Assembly: GCA_019137255.1 (NCBI GenBank)
Contig: WPDH01000049.1
Span: forward strand, 248,001 to 312,000
Origin: Corinectria fuckeliana
Lineage: Eukaryota; Ascomycota; Sordariomycetes; Hypocreales; Nectriaceae
Length of the DNA stretch: 64,000 nt
Direction of reading: 5' to 3'
The notes beneath the pieces are model-generated. The model did not search any database and was not told the DNA's origin. It worked only from the letters and a program-made list of their open reading frames with translations. Every line of letters begins with the position of its first letter. Position 1 is the stretch's first letter. Positions 46,201-58,000 of this stretch are shown here, piece by piece. A program made the translations under genes and the position numbers.

Positions 46201-47547
46201 GCCCGCTAGCTCGTTGCCTCACGAAGGCGGACTTTGAGGTCGCAGTCGAAGCCGCCCGCAAGAACTTCTCCGACTCCATCGGTGCTCCCAAGATACCAAA
46301 TGTTACCTGGGACGATGTCGGTGGCCTGAACAACGTCAAGGAGGCCGTGACGGAAACCATCCAACTGCCGCTCGAACGCCCCGAGCTGTTCGCCAAGGGC
46401 ATGAAGAAGCGGTCCGGCATTCTCTTTTACGGACCTCCCGGAACTGGGAAGACGCTTCTAGCCAAGGCCATTGCGACCGAGTACAGTCTTAACTTCTTCA
46501 GCGTTAAGGGCCCGGAACTACTCAACATGTACATTGGAGAGTCAGAAGCCAACGTCCGGCGAGTGTTTCAGCGAGCCCGCGATGCGCGGCCTTGCGTCGT
46601 CTTTTTCGACGAATTGGATTCAGTGGCACCGAAGCGTGGCAACCAAGGAGACAGCGGCGGTGTCATGGACCGAATCGTATCGCAGCTCCTCGCCGAGTTG
46701 GATGGTATGTCTGGGGGAGATGACGGAGGCGGCGGCGTTTTCGTGATTGGCGCGACAAACAGGCCTGATCTCTTGGATCAGGCCCTTCTGCGTCCGGGCC
46801 GTTTCGATAAGATGCTATATCTCGGTGTTTCGGATACCAACGAGAAGCAGCTCACTATTCTTGAGGCCCTTTCCCGAAAGTAAGTACTCCCTAATCGCCT
46901 AGTCACGATGCCCCATAGCTAATATCTCTCACAGATTCACCCTCCACCCGTCAGTCTCCCTGGCGTCCGTAGCCGAGCAGCTCCCCTTCACCTACACTGG
47001 TGCCGACTTCTATGCGCTGTGCAGCGATGCGATGCTCAAAGCCGTCACGCGCCAGGCCACAAGTGTTGATGCCAAGATCCGTGCCATCAACGCGGACCCT
47101 GCCACCACGCTCCCCATCTCTACGGCATACTACTTCGACCACTATGCTACCCCCGAGGATATCGCCGTCATGGTCACCGAGGCTGATTTTCTCGCTGCCA
47201 ACGACGAGCTCGTGCCTAGTGTCAGCGCCGGCGAGCTCGCTCACTATGAGCGCGTTCGTGCGAGTTTCGAGGGTGGTCGCGGCAAGGAGAAGGATGACAA
47301 GGACAAGGGCAAGCAGCAGACCGGCCAGCGTGTCGTGTCTGGGGCCTCAACGGTGTCAAAGGGAAAGGGGAAAGCTATCGTGTCTGGCAAGGGAAAAGGC
47401 AAGGCAATTGCTCTGACGAGCGACGATGAGTCTGATGATGATGATATGGTGGCTGACGGCGAGGTCAATGGACGGTCTAAGGGGAAGGGCAAGGCGGTTA
47501 TGGGATTCCAGGACGGGACGGCCAGCGATGACGATGGGCTGTACTAA
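43235..47547 (+). CDS. PEX6: Peroxisomal biogenesis AAA ATPase Pex6
   Basis: Exons 43235-43406, 43486-46879 and 46935-47547 give 1392 residues. Pex1-Pex6 extracts ubiquitinated Pex5 from the peroxisomal membrane for another import round. The Pex6 N-domain has HIAIAPWAPNAGPVDSPWS. The first AAA domain is degenerate, with only GKST left of its Walker A near residue 770. The second is intact: GPPGTGKT at about 1040, FFDELDSVAPKRG with the DE pair near 1099, and GATNRPDLLDQALLRPGRFD at about 1147. The usual C-terminal FTYTGADFYALCSDAM and DFLAANDELVPSVSAGEL follow. The last about 85 residues are Lys/Gly/Asp-rich low complexity (GKGKGKA). The acceptor of intron 1 is fixed by the AAGHNP junction. 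Confidence 0.95.
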
Positions 47548-47768
47548 GGGGTAACCCGGTGTAACGCACGATGGCGAATTTGTTGAGACTCGGAGAGAAG
47601 CAGAGGCATTTAGACGGCAATTTTCGTTGGACATACCACCCGAACAAAAAGAAATGGGGAAACAGCTCAGGCTCTTGGGGCTATGTACACTACCACCACA
47701 TCATCAGCTTCTACATGCTACTACTGGATAATTAAAACACCTAGTCTCGCACATTGCCTGTTTGGCAT

Positions 47769-49541
47769 CTACTTCTTCGAAACAACCGCTTTCTTGACCT
47801 TGGCCTTGTCGTCGGCCGCCTTGGTTGGTGGAACGGTCTTCTTGGTGTCCTCTTCTTCCTCATCGCTGTCCTCGTCCTCACCATCCTCGTCGCTGTCCTC
47901 GTCCTTTGCATCTCCCTTGACCTTGGTCTTGTCGTCTGCTGGTACGGGCTTCTTGATGTCCTCTTCTTCTTCTTCTTCTTCACCGTCTTCGTCACTATCC
48001 TCGTCGCTATCTTCGTCTTCATCCTCTTTCGTGGTCGCTTCCTTGCCCTTGCCCTTTTTATCTGGTGCTGTGGCTGGTGATGCGGGCTTCTTGATATCAG
48101 CTTCCTCATCCTCATCCTCATCACTGTCGTCATCGTCTTCGTCTGTGTCCTTGTCCTCCTCCTCCTCGGCTGCTGGCTCCTCCTTTATCGTTGCCTTCTC
48201 AGCCTCCTTGCTCTCCTCTTCACTTGCCGCAGTAATCGTAGCACTCGTGGTAGGCGCCTTGGGCGGCTCCTTGGACTGCTCGGCCGTTTTTGTCGTCTTG
48301 CCCTTCTTAGCAGTCTTGTCCGCCGTGGCCTTCTTGCTTGTTGTGCCCTTCTTATCTGTCGTGTCTTTCTTGGCTAATTTGACCGTCTTGTCAGGCTTGA
48401 CCGACTTGTCAGTCTTGACCGACTTGTCAGACTTGCCCGTCTTAGACGCCTTGGACGTCTTAACTGTCTTGTCAGCCGTGTCCTTCTTGGCCAATTTGAT
48501 GGTCTTATCAGTCTTGGCTGTCTTGGTCGTTTTTTCCTTCTCCTCCTTCTCCTTCTCCTTTTCCTTGTCCTTGTCCTTGTCCTTGGCGCCGTCTTTGCCA
48601 TGGACCTTCTCCCGCAGACTTTTCGTGCGAAGCTCCTTAGCCTTCTGCGCTGCCTCGTCGGCGACAGAGCGTACTGGTAGCTTCTTTTGCTCATGTTTCT
48701 TCTTGGGGTCCTTTTTGGCTACCGCTTTGGATTTCTCCTTGGACTCCTCCTTGGACTCCTTGGACTGCTCTTTGGACTCCTCTTTGAGCGCTTCCTTAGA
48801 CTCCCCGTCGGAATCCTCGTCGGAATCCTCGTCGGAATCCTCGTCGGAATTCTCTTCGGTCTCCTCCTTTGGCTCCTCTGGCTCCTCCTTGGACTCCTCT
48901 TTGGGATCCTCTACCTTAGGCTCCTCGGTTTTAGGCTTATCGGCGGGGATCGGGGTGGGCTTTGCCGTCGGCAGGGGAGGGGCGACAGGTGCAGGCTTCG
49001 GTGCGGCAGCAGCGGCAGCGGCCTGACCGGCGGCAACGACACCGGCGGCGGCGGCGTTAACGGCTGCAGGTATGGATTTTGCGGCGAGGGCGGGCTTGAA
49101 CTTCATAGGGGGGTCGGGGAGCTTGTCTTTAATGGAAGGGATGGTGAAGTCGTCGTGGTAGATTTTGACGTGCATCTTGAGTTCGCCATATTCGTTCCAG
49201 TCCTCAATCTCGACGAGGTCCTACGCGGCACCAGCGGTTAGCAGTTAGGAAATCAAAAGCTCGAGCTCGAGAGAGCTTCACGAAGTCCAACTTACGCCCA
49301 CTATGAAGCCCTCCTGGACCAGGCCGGGCAACTTCCTCACGCGGCCACTCTCATCCTTGCCAGCCCTCCGGCCCCAGAGTCTGCGGGCGTTCTCATCGGT
49401 GGCGATGTCGACAGCCTTAAAAGGCACGCGGTTAGCACGTAGGATGGTCTCGAGGCGCGAGGTGGCGGTGACGATGTGGGAGGAGCCGGCGGTGAGGGAG
49501 GTGAAGATCCAAAGCGCGGGGTCTTCGGAGTAAGCTGCCAT
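47769..49541 (-). CDS. SH3BGR/thioredoxin-fold protein with long Lys/Glu/Asp repeat tail
   Basis: Exons 49296-49541 and 47769-49220 give 565 residues. The N-terminal about 110 residues (LWIFTSLTAGSSHIVTATSR; RLETILRANRVPFKAVDIAT; LPGLVQEGFIVGDLVEIEDW) fit the SH3BGR family, a glutaredoxin-like fold without the redox cysteines. An Ala/Pro-rich linker follows. The rest is highly charged: KEESKEE repeats, an ENSDEDSDEDSDEDSDGESK block, many DKTVK/KSDKSVK units, and a series of EDSDEDGEDE acidic blocks alternating with IKKP or TKKT. The tail is presumably disordered and phosphorylated (Ser-Asp/Glu). The molecular role is unknown; a scaffold or chaperone-like role is speculation. The antisense strand is open over the same region. 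Confidence 0.82.
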
Positions 49542-52500
49542 AGCTGCTGGTGTGGTGATGCTGAGGGTGTTTGATTATCGGGGTTGTGTGTTAGACTTGA
49601 ATAGCAGCGTGCATCATCCGGAGATGGAGGGAAACAGAGGTGGCGTTAAGGCTTGGCGTGGCAGAAGTACTAATGTGTTGCTGTTTACTGTGACAAGTTG
49701 CCTCCTGGATACCTTAGGTACGTAGAGTCTCCTGAGACGCGGTTGGTACTATGGAATGGAGCCAAGCTAGGCCACCGGGAAGGCATGACGCGGGGGCGGG
49801 GCACTGGCAACCTGCGCTACTGAGTAATTAGTAACTCTCGTGGCAAGCTGGCTTTGTTACTGGGGAAGAAACAATAAATACGGGATGAGAAGAACCAAAA
49901 GAAATATACAAAAAGAATACACAAATATTTAAAGGATGTTGGATTTATTCTGTTTTACTAGTACGTCTCACTCGCTCATTCTATCTTACTACGAGTCTCT
50001 TTGAGTCCAGTGTCTACGAAGTATGTGGTACCCAGGGATGTAAGTACTTAAGTAGGCCTGCAAGTCCCGTTGCTACTAAAGTATGTAGCCTTAGGTACCT
50101 TGTAGGCTACATCTATCCTCCATGCTCCCTCTACTGGTCATAAACACCATAACAATCCCAGGCAAGACCAGGCCGATCGTCTTCTGAAACCTCCTTTCAA
50201 GATTCTACCAGTATCAGTACCAGTATCAGTATCAGCATCAGTATCAGTAGCTGGATCACGCGGTAACTACTGCGTAACAGCACCACAGCCACTACCTCCC
50301 CTCCTTGCACAGACGAAAGACCCATCGTCACCCTTTGAGATTTAGATTTATCTCGGGATCTACTCATGATTATTCGTGGTTACCAGAGTATTTATCTATC
50401 TATCTTAAGAGTCCATCATTCCATTCGCATTGTCGGTCTGTTATATAAGCACGAGTCAGAATATTAGGCGCGGATGCTACTGGACCTGCATTGCGTCGCA
50501 CATGCCCCGCTGCCACGCAAGAGCCTCCGTCCACTCCTTCCCCCTCCCTCCTCTTGAGGCGTCTCTTGACCAAGTTTTTGAGGCAAGTACGAAGTACGGG
50601 TGCCACACTTGCCGCGCTTACTAGTTTGCTGACGTTTCCATTTTTCTCGTTCTCCTTTTCGTGCTTATCTGCTCTTGACCCGAGCTTCAACTCCCCTTCC
50701 TTCTCATTTTCATCCTCCTCCGTACTACGATCATCACGACCGCCTCAATTTCCGACAAGCATGAAGCGGCCAGTCCAATAGTCGGTCCACCACCGCGGAC
50801 CTAAGCACTGGAGGCACCGCTCCACTCGACCCGTCTTTTAACGCGCTGAACAGCACTGACAGTAGATTACCTCCCCTGAAACTTGATCTGATCTTTCGCT
50901 TCTCAGAGAGTCCAATCTCTTGTTGCCCTGCAGCTACTCCAAGATTAGCCGATCATCCATCTGCTAGCGAAGCCATCTGGAGCTTCCCGGCCTCCTGGCT
51001 CCTATTGTTAAGTTATCGCCGCCGCCATGCTCCACTGCACTCATCTCTCGTGTCCAAGATTTTCGTCATACGTTGCACACCGATACCGATCAATGCTAAT
51101 AATTCCAATATTAGAAAAATTCTTCGCCCGCTTTTTATTTGCTGCTCATTTCGCCTCGGTCGCTCAGAGTCACTCCGCTAGGCGCCTCCCATGCTGTGCG
51201 TGAGCCACGGCGTTTTTGAGGAGATTTCCGCTAGGTATTCCCCGTGCCATTTCCCGCGACGGTCCCTGAAGACCCTTGCTAGCTAACACTCTTACTTGCC
51301 TCCTCCCAGGGGCAAGGACACCCCTCCTTCTGGGTTCGGTGATCGGTTCGGTGTTCACTAAGCTACGCCAAAGATGTCTTTCCGCAGGATTGAAGGCGCT
51401 GTTGGAAGCGCCATTCCATTTCGACAACCGCACGACACCTCACCTCATGGCGTTCCTACCTTGCTTGTTTCCAGCTCCCCTTTCGATTCCGCGTGGTGGA
51501 TTAATTGCTCTATCAAACCAATCCCATGACCGCGCGTTTCAGAGCCATGGTTGGCGTGGTGCATCGTGGGACGCTCGGATAGCATGCCCCTGGCCGGCTA
51601 TGGGGACCACGGAGATTGCTGTGTTGTATCACTTGGACCTAGAGGACCCAGTCAGCCGGCTCAAAGACGACCACGACAGTGCGTGAGATAATGCCAACCA
51701 GCTTTGGGGATTGTGTAAGGTCACACAAAGGACCATCTACTTTGTCTATCTCATTTGTTCTCGCTCTTCCTGCCCCTTTACCCGAAGTTGATGAGGGCTA
51801 GCAGTGGAGGTGCTTTTGCAGTCTGATGAAGGAACCGGAACTCTGCTCGCTCGCCCACTGTGGTAACAAGGGTGGATCCCGCCATCCAACCCCCAAACCG
51901 CGCAAGAGGAGAAGGTTAGGCTACTATGTAGTTTCTCTCCCGCCGGGCACGGCTGCAAACCTAGCCGTCGCCCCCAGCGAAACGTGGCGGTGGCGAGTCG
52001 GGGCAGCTCATGATTGGCGGGGTATATGACCAGGTTGAGCTATCTGTCTGGAGCAGAAGGCGACGCGGCTTTAGACTACAGAGAGTAGTCCAGGAACCGG
52101 AGCAAGGCTAGGCCAGCAGACGGTCAGGGATGTGGAGCCGAATTCAGGAACACACCAGTCAGAGGTGCAGTTGGCATGGCCTTGCACGATCCAGGGCAGG
52201 GTTATCTCCTGCAACGAACCCAATCACAGCGATCACAGTGGATGCAAGGTACCAGGCAATCAATCGATACCGGGGCTAACTCCCAACTAGGCCACTGCCC
52301 AGCGAACCTGGGACGGTGAGGTGACAGCGGACCAGGATTTCGCCAGCCAAAGAAAGGGCTCGCTGACAGAGATTTCCCGGCCGTCGAAAACTACAAGTCC
52401 CGCTCGAATCCGCTCTTTTGCTTTCTCGTTTCTCTCCAAGCACAACTGTCTCGACGACTCCTTCACCACTCTCGCAATCCTTGCCAACCTGTGCTTTCAG

Positions 52501-52629
52501 CACCTCACTCTCTTTTTACCGACCCGCATCAGACAACTTGTCTTCGGACTCACTCTTTCAAGCACCCCAACCAACCAATCAACCCTCACTCTAGTTCAGC
52601 AGTAACTCGTCTTTCGACAAAACATCAAA
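49542..52629. other. 3.1-kb divergent intergenic region
   Basis: It lies upstream of both the SH3BGR-type gene and the wall protein. A pyrimidine-rich, leader-like segment at about 50630-50760 and an intron-like signal ending at about 51308 (CTAAC, pyrimidine tract, CCCAG) suggest a transcript, but no convincing protein. The 5' leader of the wall-protein gene occupies roughly the last 200 bp (CT-rich, CAAAACATCAAAATG). Confidence 0.45.
50208..50250. repeat. (CAGTAT)n hexamer repeat
   Basis: About seven copies of a six-base unit, with single-base variants CAGTAC and CAGCAT. Confidence 0.9.
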
Positions 52630-53229
52630 ATGCGTTTTTCCATCCTCTCCGTTGTCGCCGCCAGCGCCTCGCTGGTCGCCGCCACTTACGAGCTCGAGGA
52701 CACCACCACCCTCACCTCCACCACCACTCGGGTTGTTACCCTGACTGCTTGCCCCGACTCAGTCACCAACTGCCCCTACCGCACTACCACCTCCACTGAG
52801 GAGGTTGTCATCACCTCTACCTCTACCTCGCAGTGGATCCCCACTACCACCCCCGAGGTTTCTACTACCCCCATCTACACTCCTCCCGTCGTTGAGACTT
52901 CGGTCTACACCCCCGTCGCTCCCGTCAACACCACCAGCGTCTACACCTCTATCCCCAAGTCCACCTACTACCCTGCCGGCAACACCACCACAAACGGTCC
53001 CACCGCTCCCGTCACCCAGTCCCACGTGGTCTACAGCACCCCCGTTGTCATCCCCACGACTCTTGTCTCTGAGCCCGCCCCTGCCGGAAGCACCGCTGTC
53101 GAGGTCGGCTCCAGCGCTGCTGTCCCCTCTTCCGTTCCCACCGCTGTCACTGGCGCTGCCAGCGGCATGGTTGCCAAGTCTGGTCTCGTCGGCGCCGCCG
53201 TCGTGGCCGTCCTTGTCGCCCTCTTCTAG
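52630..53229 (+). CDS. GPI-type Ser/Thr-rich cell wall protein
   Basis: A single exon of 199 residues. A signal peptide (MRFSILSVVAASASLVAA) precedes a Thr/Ser/Pro/Val-rich body with one short Cys-bearing segment (LTACPDSVTNCPY) and repeated TSVYTP/PVVET motifs. The C-terminus ends in a small-residue site followed by a hydrophobic tail (GLVGAAVVAVLVALF), which fits a GPI-attachment signal. Codons end almost wholly in C or G and the start context is AAAATG, suggesting high expression. It is probably an O-mannosylated wall or plasma-membrane surface protein; no enzymatic domain is visible. I do not recognise a named family. Confidence 0.85.
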   Translation: MRFSILSVVAASASLVAATYELEDTTTLTSTTTRVVTLTACPDSVTNCPYRTTTSTEEVVITSTSTSQWIPTTTPEVSTTPIYTPPVVETSVYTPVAPVNTTSVYTSIPKSTYYPAGNTTTNGPTAPVTQSHVVYSTPVVIPTTLVSEPAPAGSTAVEVGSSAAVPSSVPTAVTGAASGMVAKSGLVGAAVVAVLVALF

Positions 53230-54863
53230 ACATATGAACCCCCTCTGGGACTTATGATCTAGTTTCAAACCTTTCTTTTCGGCTTGTGGATACCTTTTTT
53301 GTTCTTCGGGGACGGATGTTTGATGACTATTTGATGAATGGATATTTGGAGAGAATATAAGACCCTTTTACACCATTGGGCTGTTGCCTCGTCCTTAATG
53401 CCTCTAAGGTGGTTGTACTGGCGCACGATACCAGCGTGGAGTTTTATGGGTTGACATGTCTGCATTGTCGCCCCTGTTCTGGAAGATACCTACTGTAGTA
53501 AATATTTAAGTTTAACAGTTGCACTGCAAATATTGTGTGTTTTGCTACATCTGCCCCATTGATGCCTTAGCTACTGTGCCTCCATTTCTGTCACTCTATG
53601 CACGTTTGTTGGCCTGGCTCTGAATATTGCGTGACCTTTCTAGTGCAGTGATGAAGCTTTCCAGCCCTCGATGGCTCTTCATCGGGGATGGTAGGGAACC
53701 TTTTTGTCATCTTCCACATCTCTCTTTCGACGGTTTCCCCAACTCACGGGCCACTGATCCTTGCCAACCACAACTCGATTTGCCACCCGCGATGCGACAG
53801 GGCTCGAATACATGTAGCTCTTAACGTTGATCGGGATCTCACGTATCCGTACATAGGCAGAAGTCACCCGCGCGGGCGTTGGATAGGCTGCACTTGGTTG
53901 CGCGGCGCGGCGCTCGACGGTCACTCTCCCGCGCGTATTGGCTAGATGATTGACAGGATCCCAGGCAACCAGGGTAGTTAGTGTATGACCTTTTGTGCAA
54001 GCAATTCCAGAAAAGAAAGGAAAAACCAACAGGGTCTTGTCAATGTCATCGGAAGCCTAAAAGTGGTTTTCTTTTCCGTTAGTGCCAGTTTTCTCTTTCA
54101 AACGCGACTCAGATTTGAGTGTCCAGGGCTAAAAAGTGGGTGTAGGAAGGAGTCTTGAGTGGATCGCGTGACAGGTGCATGTTCTGTCTGAAGTTTTATT
54201 AAGTATCCAAGGTATTTTCATTTTTAAAAGTTTTCCCTTTGAAACTTATCATATAAAGGGTCTCATCCCAGGTGTTGATGAATTACAGTCTGTCATGGCT
54301 ATCCTGCAACTGACTGACTGCCCGTGCTCGCCGTTCTCTTCCACGCTAGACGTTCCGCCCGGGCTTCATCCCAGCAGCTGACCCGAATAACGTTGGTAAG
54401 TCACCCAGTTGTCGGTATTGCGTATTCGTAGTCCGTGTCGTGCTGTAAAGGCGCAAAGAGTAGGTAGGTAGGGTAAGATGCCATGCCGTCTGTCTGTCCC
54501 AAGCGCCGACCTCCAACACCCCTGCCCACATAATACATCCACCTCGTTGGCTTTTGGCCTATTACATAGTAGTTGTTTCGCCTCCGATATCCGCTGTACC
54601 GTACGAAAGTAATAGTCCCCATGATCCATCGATCCGATTCCCGCTCCTGATAGAGCTAGCCGTCCTTATCCCCGGCGCCCGTAATTAACTTGCATTGTTT
54701 CTTTATCCAAGACCCGTTTCTGCAGGTGGACCGGAGGCAGAAATCCGGGCCGTGAACGCAGTGTGAACCTCGAGAAAGCACTCTGCAGAAATATTTGACA
54801 ATTTCTTTCCATCTCTTGCGTGTCCGTTTCCCCCGTTGTGTCCTGAAAACGAGGTCCTCTGGT
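53230..54863. other. Intergenic, no supportable gene
   Basis: 1.6 kb between the wall-protein stop and the 64-aa protein stop. A GTAAGT at 54398 has no convincing upstream exon. TAGGTAGGTAGGG at about 54460. Confidence 0.45.
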
Positions 54864-55058
54864 TCAGGGACACTGTCCTATGGCGCACATCTTGCAGAGG
54901 CTGTCGTTGGGCTGCGCTGGGTTGAAGCAGTTGTGGACGGCGTTATGTTGGCAAAGCCCGTTGGCATAGTTGACGAGGCTCGTGGCGTCGCGGGTGGCTT
55001 TTAGCTTGCCAGAGGCGTGTTTAGCATTGGACGGCACGGGGCAGTGGGAGCATGCCAT
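54864..55058 (-). CDS. 64-residue cysteine-rich protein, unrecognised
   Basis: One exon from an ATG in ideal context (CCCAAAATGGC), encoding 64 residues with Cys at 3, 6, 36, 44, 55, 58 and 63. Landmarks are MACSHCPVPSNAKH, KATRDATSLVNYANGLC and a C-terminal CKMCAIGQCP. CxxC pairs at both ends could bind zinc or form disulfides. Most codons end in C or G, as in the real genes of this window and unlike nearby chance frames. There is no signal peptide from this ATG; an upstream in-frame start at 55127 adds 23 residues without making one. The function is unknown. The main alternative is that it is one exon of a larger gene. Confidence 0.5.
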   Translation of the reverse strand: MACSHCPVPSNAKHASGKLKATRDATSLVNYANGLCQHNAVHNCFNPAQPNDSLCKMCAIGQCP

Positions 55059-58000
55059 TTTGGGGTGGGAGGCCTTGGTTGCTGCTTGCTTTGTTTGCAG
55101 ACGCCAGTTGAGAAGAGGAATTGCCAAAAACGAACGGCCTTGTCAGCCCAAGGCGTATTTGGTGAAGTGACGTGAGGTTTGGCGAGCGGAGATGAGACTG
55201 CGCCGAGCTAATTCAAATAGAAACTCAGCAGAGGATGCCGCCCAGCAAGAACGCAAGACGAAGACAGAGAACAAACGGTGCCAGAGAGGCGAAGAGCAAG
55301 AAAGAGGAGAGGAAAGATCGTGACCAGGGGCGAGAAAGAAAGCAGCAGGAGTTGTCGATTTCCTGTCAGAATCGACCGAACTGTCAGTTGAGATGAGTCG
55401 GCGGGCTGACAGCGGTTATGTACTTCGTACTTGGGTAGGGCTGAAGTGTCCAAACAGACACGACAAGGAGTCAAGGACTCGCATCTGTTCGAAGTCTCGC
55501 ACCGCACCGATCGATCCGTCGCCCGTGTACCGTACCGCACCGCGCCGCGCCGCGCCGCAACAGCCAAGACGTGGGCTCGTTAGCGGCACTTTCGGCTTTT
55601 ATGGATCGCAGGACCTTGCCGGTGACCTTGGCCGGGAGAGTAAGGTAGATTGTCTTGGAAGCCCGAGGAACCTGTAAGTCGGCCCCGGTACTTTGCTTGT
55701 CGCTTCGTCGGACGAGCCTCTTCCTCTCCTCCGCCTCCGCCTTCCCCTCTTGTCCCTTTAACCCCGATTCTGTGCTTGCTTGCGAGCCCAATCCAGCCTC
55801 CCCCCGCCCCTCTTGTGACTTGTGACGTCCGTCCGGCCCTGAACTGCTGTAATGCACAGCTGCACAGCCGCAGACCCAGCTCGGCGAGGAACCATCCAGC
55901 AGTCGTGCGGCATGGGAGGGCAAACATCATCCTCGGTGCTGCCAGGGCACGGTGTGCGGTTGGTCAGAAAGCCGTCAGCATCCCGGGGCTTTGGACCATA
56001 GTCTGGACCATGTCTCACACCCTCTTGTTTCTAGAAACGGCAGACCACCCGATCCCAGAAGCCGGGAAACGGAGATAGCCAGCCATGACGACAGGGCGAG
56101 TGGAGCACAACTTCCGGGCCCTCATTGTAATCACTATCATCAACCTCACACCCATATCCCACGTTCCCGGCCTGGACGTCATGGCAAAAGTAGATGCAGG
56201 ATGATCCCATGGAGTGGGATAGCGGCCTGCTCTTCTTACTGGTTGTAACAGCTCGTCCTCGCGTACCTCCACAATTCGCAGTTCTTTCTCCAAGTTTACA
56301 CAGAGCATCTAGTCCATGTAAGAGGAGAGGGTGTCCCAGTAACAATGTGAGGTGGCGCGCGGGGCGATTGAGTAGCCATGCCTGTCCTAGAACCTTCTCC
56401 TAGAACCAAGGTAGTCGATCGCGGTCAACGTCAAACCCAAGACGAGGAGGGCGTGCGTGTTCCGTGAGGGGCTCAGAATCGAGATCAGCATGACAGCCAA
56501 CGCGGCACAAGCACAGGGTTCCAGATGCCCGCATCCAACTGTCAACCGTCCGCAGGGGTCCAGTCCTATTGTCACATCGGGAGCCGCGGAATCTTGTCTG
56601 ACATCGCCCTCATAGCCGTGGCCTTGGTCATGGGCCTCCTAGCCAGACAACGCAACAAGAAACTCTCACTTCCCCGCAACTCGACGGGGCCTTGCGAAGG
56701 GTTTCTTCTCTGCTCCCGCCTGGGTTTCCCGCAGTTCATAGGTCGACGGGACCTCAATTGCGTCAAAATACTGGCAACGCGTAACCCAAGGGGGAAATCA
56801 GAAACTGATATCTGACTGCTCCTCTGCTGTGTCGCCTTCCGGGGATTTGATTGGACGGCCTGCGTGACCCTATGTGTGCGAGCAGCATGGTTGTGTGGGG
56901 GGAAGTCTGAGGCGACCTTTGCTCTCTTCCCGCTCGCCAATTCGGCAGTACTGTCTGTACTGGGGTTTGTCCCGGTTGCCGCTCGCGGGCCCATTTCCTC
57001 GCCCGCTTTGATTGACGTACAAAAGTACTTGATCGGTAAGTAGTCGAATTTTCGGCGCCTCTCGTACAACGGGGGGCAGCGACTAATATCATCGTAGCCT
57101 CTTCCTGAGTCCTAGCTTCTTCCCAAGACTTCTTCTCCTCACCATAGTATTAGGGGTTACCACGTCCTGCTCTCTGCTCCAGAAAACCGTCTCCAGCCTC
57201 CAGTGCTGGTGGCTGGCAGCGGGGGACGCCCCCATTCCGGGGCCGGGAGCGGCGTCATCTCCAAATCCCATAGCGTAAGTCCAACTGCAGCGATCCACTA
57301 GCGATGAGATCCTTCACGCTCTTGTTCCCTGAGGCTGAACGCACAGCATCCCCTCTTGTCTCTTGTGCTGTTGGTGACACACGCGCCAACATGAGGACGA
57401 TGTGGCTTAGGCGAATCTGTCAAGCAAGTTGGCAAGCAAGCTGTCAAACAAGTTCTACCTCCCTCAAGTCCCCCCCCCCTCTTGCCGCTGTCAGGGGCCT
57501 CAAGGCGACCGCAACCCTGTTGGAAGTATGGTGGAGTATGGTGACAGCCGACTGACACCACTGCCGGCGGCAATCTGCGGCTTGATCAAGGCGCGTCCAC
57601 TGGGCTGCGAGATTGGCCGAGATCGTGCTCTTCCTGCGTTGCGCCTTTCGGGGCTCTTTCGAGCTTACTTGCCGCCACGCAGGCGAAGACTGGGTTCGCA
57701 CTCTAGGCGGCTTGCTGGCTAGCCACCTTGTCGAGGCATCTGTAGCCATGACAGCATCGTGATACAGAGCCCTCTCACCGTTTCCAAAGTGCTGAGAGGT
57801 CATGCGACTTCCTCACATGAGCCCCAGTGATGTCCTCTGAATCAACAGTAGTCAGTCCAGTCTCTAAATTGTCAGTTGCCCGGGTCCTCGCCGCTCTCCC
57901 CTCCGGACGTGATCGCTGGAGGTTCCCACACATAGCCGACGGGGGTTTTTGGCTCCTGTCAAACCGCCGAGCCCCAGCCAACGAGCCCAACGATCCATCT

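Noticed and set aside
47683..49026. 447-codon forward open frame rich in Ser/Leu/Val
   Set aside because: It is the antisense shadow of the Lys/Glu/Asp repeats of the SH3BGR-type gene.
51276..51686. 136-codon forward open frame
   Set aside because: Starts at a non-ATG codon inside an intron-like sequence and shows no coding bias.
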